Source: Mycobacterium gallinarum (GTDB lineage Bacteria; Actinomycetota; Actinomycetes; Mycobacteriales; Mycobacteriaceae). Taken from it: 64,000 nt of DNA. The notes beneath the pieces are model-generated. The model saw only the letters and a list, made by a program, of their open reading frames with translations, had not been told where the DNA came from and made no database searches. Below are positions 61,182 through 64,000 of the stretch, one piece after another. Every line of letters starts with the position of its first letter. Position 1 is the first letter of the stretch. The translations under genes were made by a program, and so were the position numbers. The stretch covers positions 4,526,001-4,590,000 of the forward strand of contig NZ_AP022601.1 of assembly GCF_010726765.1 (NCBI RefSeq), given 5' to 3'.

Positions 61182-64000
61182 GGCTTGATCCTGATGTGCC
61201 CGGGTGAGTACAGCCCGCTGTGGGTGGTGGTGCCGAACTGAAGCTGCGCGACTTCCGCTTCGACAATGGTGTCGAACTTGCGCAGTGAGCCCCAGTCGCG
61301 GCCCCAGTCGTTCGACAGGTACGTCGCCATCACGTGGGCGCGCAGCAAGAGGTCGCTGATGCCGAGCAGCCCGCCGTTGAGGCCGTCCTGCCAGGTGTCG
61401 GTGTCCTTGCGCTTCGCGTTGTAATCCGGCGTGATCCGGTACTTGGGAACCTCGGTGACGCCGTTGGCGTGCAGCATCGGCTCCTGGCACGGGAACGCCA
61501 ACCCGACCGCCCAGTCCATCAGGACCGGCTGATCAGAGCCGACGTACTCCTGCACCGACCGCAGTTCCGGCACCCGAGGCGGGGTGACGGCGATCCAGTC
61601 GCCGGTAGTCAGCGAAACGTCTTCGGCCACGACGCGTACCGCAACTGCGTCGGCGGGAATCTGTTCCCGGGGGAACCGCAGATTGCGCCATGACGGTGCC
61701 GGTCCGAGGTCGTAGGGCACCAACCGGCCGGCGGGAACGGGGTTGCCGTCCGGGCCGCGCAGCGCGTACTCGAGTTCGACGGTCTGACCCTCGGTCCGCC
61801 CGTTGAACACGCTGTCGCCGGTGATGGTGCCCGCCGCAGTGATGACCACGAGGGGGTGAGCATCCTCGCGCGGCGGCAGCTCGTACCATGCCGACGTCAG
61901 CCGGCTCTGCTGCTGGGGGCCCTGAACGTAGCTGCCGGCCAACGGAACCCGTGCCGGGTCGAGGCCGTAGGGCAGTGGGACCGTCGATCGGTTGACACCC
62001 GGCGTCTTGCGCTTCGTCGGCTGATCCCAGTCGTAGTCGGTGCCGGGCATCGGCAGGTTCATCCGGATCGTCTCGGCGACAATCTTTTCCGGCACACCGT
62101 TGGGCGTGAATCCGGTCGCGCCGACACCGCCCAGCGGGCCCAGCGGACCGTAGTCGCCCGGTAGCGCCTTTAGGTAGCCGTCGTTCGGGTCGGGTTCCAC
62201 CAGCACGTCGTCGGCCAGACCGCACCCGCCGGTGAAGGCGCGCAGGTTCGCCCACGCATTGGAATACGTCGGGTACTGACGCACCACACCCGCGAGCATC
62301 GAGCCGACGAACACCAGCACCATGAATCCCGCCGCAACGGGAATCGGTGCGGCCGTGATGGCCCTCGTCACACGGTCCTCACCCCAGCGCCGGTCCGCGA
62401 AGTGCAGGAACGCGGCCCATATCGCGGCGAGGGCGAACAGCGCGAAGAAGATGGTGCTGACGGTGACCGGACCGATCTTCGGCATCGCGTTGTTGAACGG
62501 AACACCGTAACTCGACACGTACCACCACCCGTTGGTGGTCGCGAAACACAATGCCAGCAGGAACAATACCGCTGCGACGACCGCCATCCGGTTGCGCGAC
62601 CAGCGCAGCACCGACCGCGAAACCAGCACCGTCGCCAATGCCGCCATCGCGGCGCCCACCGCGGCGAACAGACCGAAGTGATGCACCCACTTGGTCGGCG
62701 CGAACTGCAGGAAGAAGATCGTGCCGAAGATCGTGCCGATCAGTCGCCACGCGGGACCGCGGGCCACACCGGGAACCCGCTTGCGCCGCAACAGGATGAA
62801 CAACGAGGCGAACAGGGCCAGCGCGGTGATCAGGAACCCGAACCGGCGCGACAACGAGCCGTCGACGGTCGGCAGAATGAGGTAGTAGTAGCGCAGGTTC
62901 TCGGTCCACCACTCCTGCGCGGGCCCGACGGACGTGCGAATTCTGGTGGCTTCCATCACCGTTGCGATCGTCTGGTCGGCGAAGACGACGGTCAGGATCA
63001 CCGTTCCCGCGGCCAGCATCGGCAACACCAGCGGCCAGGTGCCGACGAGGCGGTGTCTGCGCACGAGGATCCGCAGGATCGGCCGCCCGCCCGCCAGCAG
63101 CGCGGCGACCGCGATGAGCCCGGTGGGCTGGATGCCCAGGGTGAACGCGGCGGTCAGGGTGGCCAGAGCCGCCGGTGTCATCCGCCCCGAGGCGATGGCC
63201 CGCTCGATCAGGACGTAGGTGATGAGCGCGCCGGTGGCGATCTGGCCTTCCGGCCGCAGGCCGTTGTTGAACGGCATCCACGCTGCCAGCAGAACCAGGC
63301 CCGCCGCCCACACCGCCGCGCGGCTCGACGCCACCGCGGGGCCCAGCCTCGGCAACACCTCGCGGGACAGCAAGAGCCAGCACACGATTCCGCACACCAG
63401 GTCGGGAAGCCGGATCCAGATACTCGAATCGCTGACGCTGGTCATCAGCGCCAGCAGGTTGTAATACCAGCCGAACGGATCCTCGGGGCTGCCGAACCAT
63501 CGGAAGTAGTTCGACATGTAGCCGGCGTGGCCCGCGATGCGCGCCATCTGCAGCTGGTAGCCGTCGTCGGACGAGTTCGCGCCGATGATGTGCCACAGCA
63601 TGAAGCCGCCGACCACCACCACATCGGTGGCGCTGAAGGTGCGCCACCGCGACGGGATGACACGTCGCATCCGCCGGCCGTCGACCTGGTCCAACTTCCA
63701 CAGCGCGACCAGCGCGATGATCGTCGCGACCATCGCCAGCACCATCGCCGAGAGCTTCAAAGCCGTTGGGTGCGTGGTGAACCGGGTGTCGATCACCGCC
63801 GACACCGAGAGCCCCGGCGGCGCCGGTCCCGTCAGGTCGGTGAAGACGCCGACGATCTGCGGCCGCAGGTTCGGATCGACGAAGCCGGTGTACTGCTCCG
63901 TCCCATCGGCTTTCCGCAGCCCGACGAACGTCGCGAACGTGCCAGCCTCCGACGACGTGATCTCGATGCGCTGGCACTCCGGGGATAGGACCCTTGCCCG
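61178..64000 (-). CDS. embB: arabinosyltransferase EmbB (N-terminus beyond window)
   Basis: The last 940 residues or so of a GT-C arabinosyltransferase; the reading frame stays open to the window end. It builds arabinan from DPA and is the main target of ethambutol. Visible parts: a periplasmic domain before the first helices here (LRPQIVGVFTDLTGPAPPG), the loop NSSDDGYQLQMARIAGHAGYMSNYFRW with the Asp pair of the active site, a conserved SPEDPFGWYYNLLALMTSVSDSSIW, many helices, and the large C-terminal carbohydrate-binding domain (from about 62300 to the end). Sequence matches EmbB better than EmbA or EmbC. The codon equivalent to M. tuberculosis Met306 is ATG (63545-63547). Confidence 0.95.
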   Translation of the reverse strand, partial: RARVLSPECQRIEITSSEAGTFATFVGLRKADGTEQYTGFVDPNLRPQIVGVFTDLTGPAPPGLSVSAVIDTRFTTHPTALKLSAMVLAMVATIIALVALWKLDQVDGRRMRRVIPSRWRTFSATDVVVVGGFMLWHIIGANSSDDGYQLQMARIAGHAGYMSNYFRWFGSPEDPFGWYYNLLALMTSVSDSSIWIRLPDLVCGIVCWLLLSREVLPRLGPAVASSRAAVWAAGLVLLAAWMPFNNGLRPEGQIATGALITYVLIERAIASGRMTPAALATLTAAFTLGIQPTGLIAVAALLAGGRPILRILVRRHRLVGTWPLVLPMLAAGTVILTVVFADQTIATVMEATRIRTSVGPAQEWWTENLRYYYLILPTVDGSLSRRFGFLITALALFASLFILLRRKRVPGVARGPAWRLIGTIFGTIFFLQFAPTKWVHHFGLFAAVGAAMAALATVLVSRSVLRWSRNRMAVVAAVLFLLALCFATTNGWWYVSSYGVPFNNAMPKIGPVTVSTIFFALFALAAIWAAFLHFADRRWGEDRVTRAITAAPIPVAAGFMVLVFVGSMLAGVVRQYPTYSNAWANLRAFTGGCGLADDVLVEPDPNDGYLKALPGDYGPLGPLGGVGATGFTPNGVPEKIVAETIRMNLPMPGTDYDWDQPTKRKTPGVNRSTVPLPYGLDPARVPLAGSYVQGPQQQSRLTSAWYELPPREDAHPLVVITAAGTITGDSVFNGRTEGQTVELEYALRGPDGNPVPAGRLVPYDLGPAPSWRNLRFPREQIPADAVAVRVVAEDVSLTTGDWIAVTPPRVPELRSVQEYVGSDQPVLMDWAVGLAFPCQEPMLHANGVTEVPKYRITPDYNAKRKDTDTWQDGLNGGLLGISDLLLRAHVMATYLSNDWGRDWGSLRKFDTIVEAEVAQLQFGTTTHSGLYSPGHIRIKP

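Overview
This window comes from a mycobacterium, most likely a non-tuberculous, Mycolicibacterium-type species. It carries the mycolate/arabinogalactan assembly cluster (glf, glfT2, ubiA, aftB, antigen 85 genes, fadD32, pks13, accD4, embB), and its gene order largely follows M. tuberculosis Rv3853 down to Rv3795, read in the reverse sense. GC content is high, genes overlap by ATGA/GTGA, and many starts lie 6-8 nt behind a TANNNT hexamer (leaderless mRNAs). Family and orthologue calls come from recalled protein sequences and motifs; no database search was run.

Layout. (1) 0.2-6.3 kb: a PolX-like PHP phosphoesterase, a YiaA/B membrane protein, a DinB polymerase with a LexA-type box on its start codon, the divergent ethR/ethA pair, rraA and a TipA-like MerR regulator. 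(2) 6.3-13.7 kb: Rv3852-like (H-NS-like), copD, copC, Rv3850-like and espR. Between Rv3850-like and espR lies a 2.7-kb insert of a proline-rich membrane protein, an HExxH (ImmA/IrrE-like) protein and a polytopic membrane protein. Next is a GDT1/UPF0016 Mn exporter behind a yybP-ykoY-type riboswitch. (3) 13.7-15.1 kb: an Rv3847-like gene, then a nickel superoxide dismutase (sodN) and its maturation protease (sodX), divergent from one tiny promoter, where M. tuberculosis has sodA. (4) 15.2-26 kb: a non-coding stretch with DnaA-box-like sites, rhodanese, Rv3843c-like, glpQ1, an LCP protein, a CPBP protein, an IdeR-box DUF2470 gene, pheA, a phosphoglycerate mutase-family gene, two Rv3835/Rv3836-like genes and serS. 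(5) 26-29.9 kb: an accessory redox cassette of a TetR regulator, two paralogous DapB-like dehydrogenases and an SDR around a palindromic operator. (6) 29.9-37 kb: Rv3819/Rv3818-like (Rieske plus MBL), two acyltransferases, a HAD phosphatase, an LGFP/PGRP amidase and erp. (7) 37-61 kb: the cell-wall core. (8) 57.8-64 kb: DUF4331, a Ser/Thr kinase, an MBL hydrolase and embB, which is cut by the window end.

How the genes fit together. Glf makes UDP-galactofuranose and GlfT2 polymerises galactan. UbiA with the PAP2 phosphatase makes decaprenyl-phosphoryl-ribose, the precursor of the arabinose donor. EmbB and AftB build and cap arabinan. AccD4, FadD32 and Pks13 make the mycolate, and the antigen 85 proteins attach it outside the membrane. 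Erp, the amidase, LCP protein and Rv3802c-like cutinase act in the same envelope. The regulatory sites seen (LexA, EthR, IdeR, MerR, Mn riboswitch, bidirectional Ni-SOD promoter) give this window unusually readable control logic.
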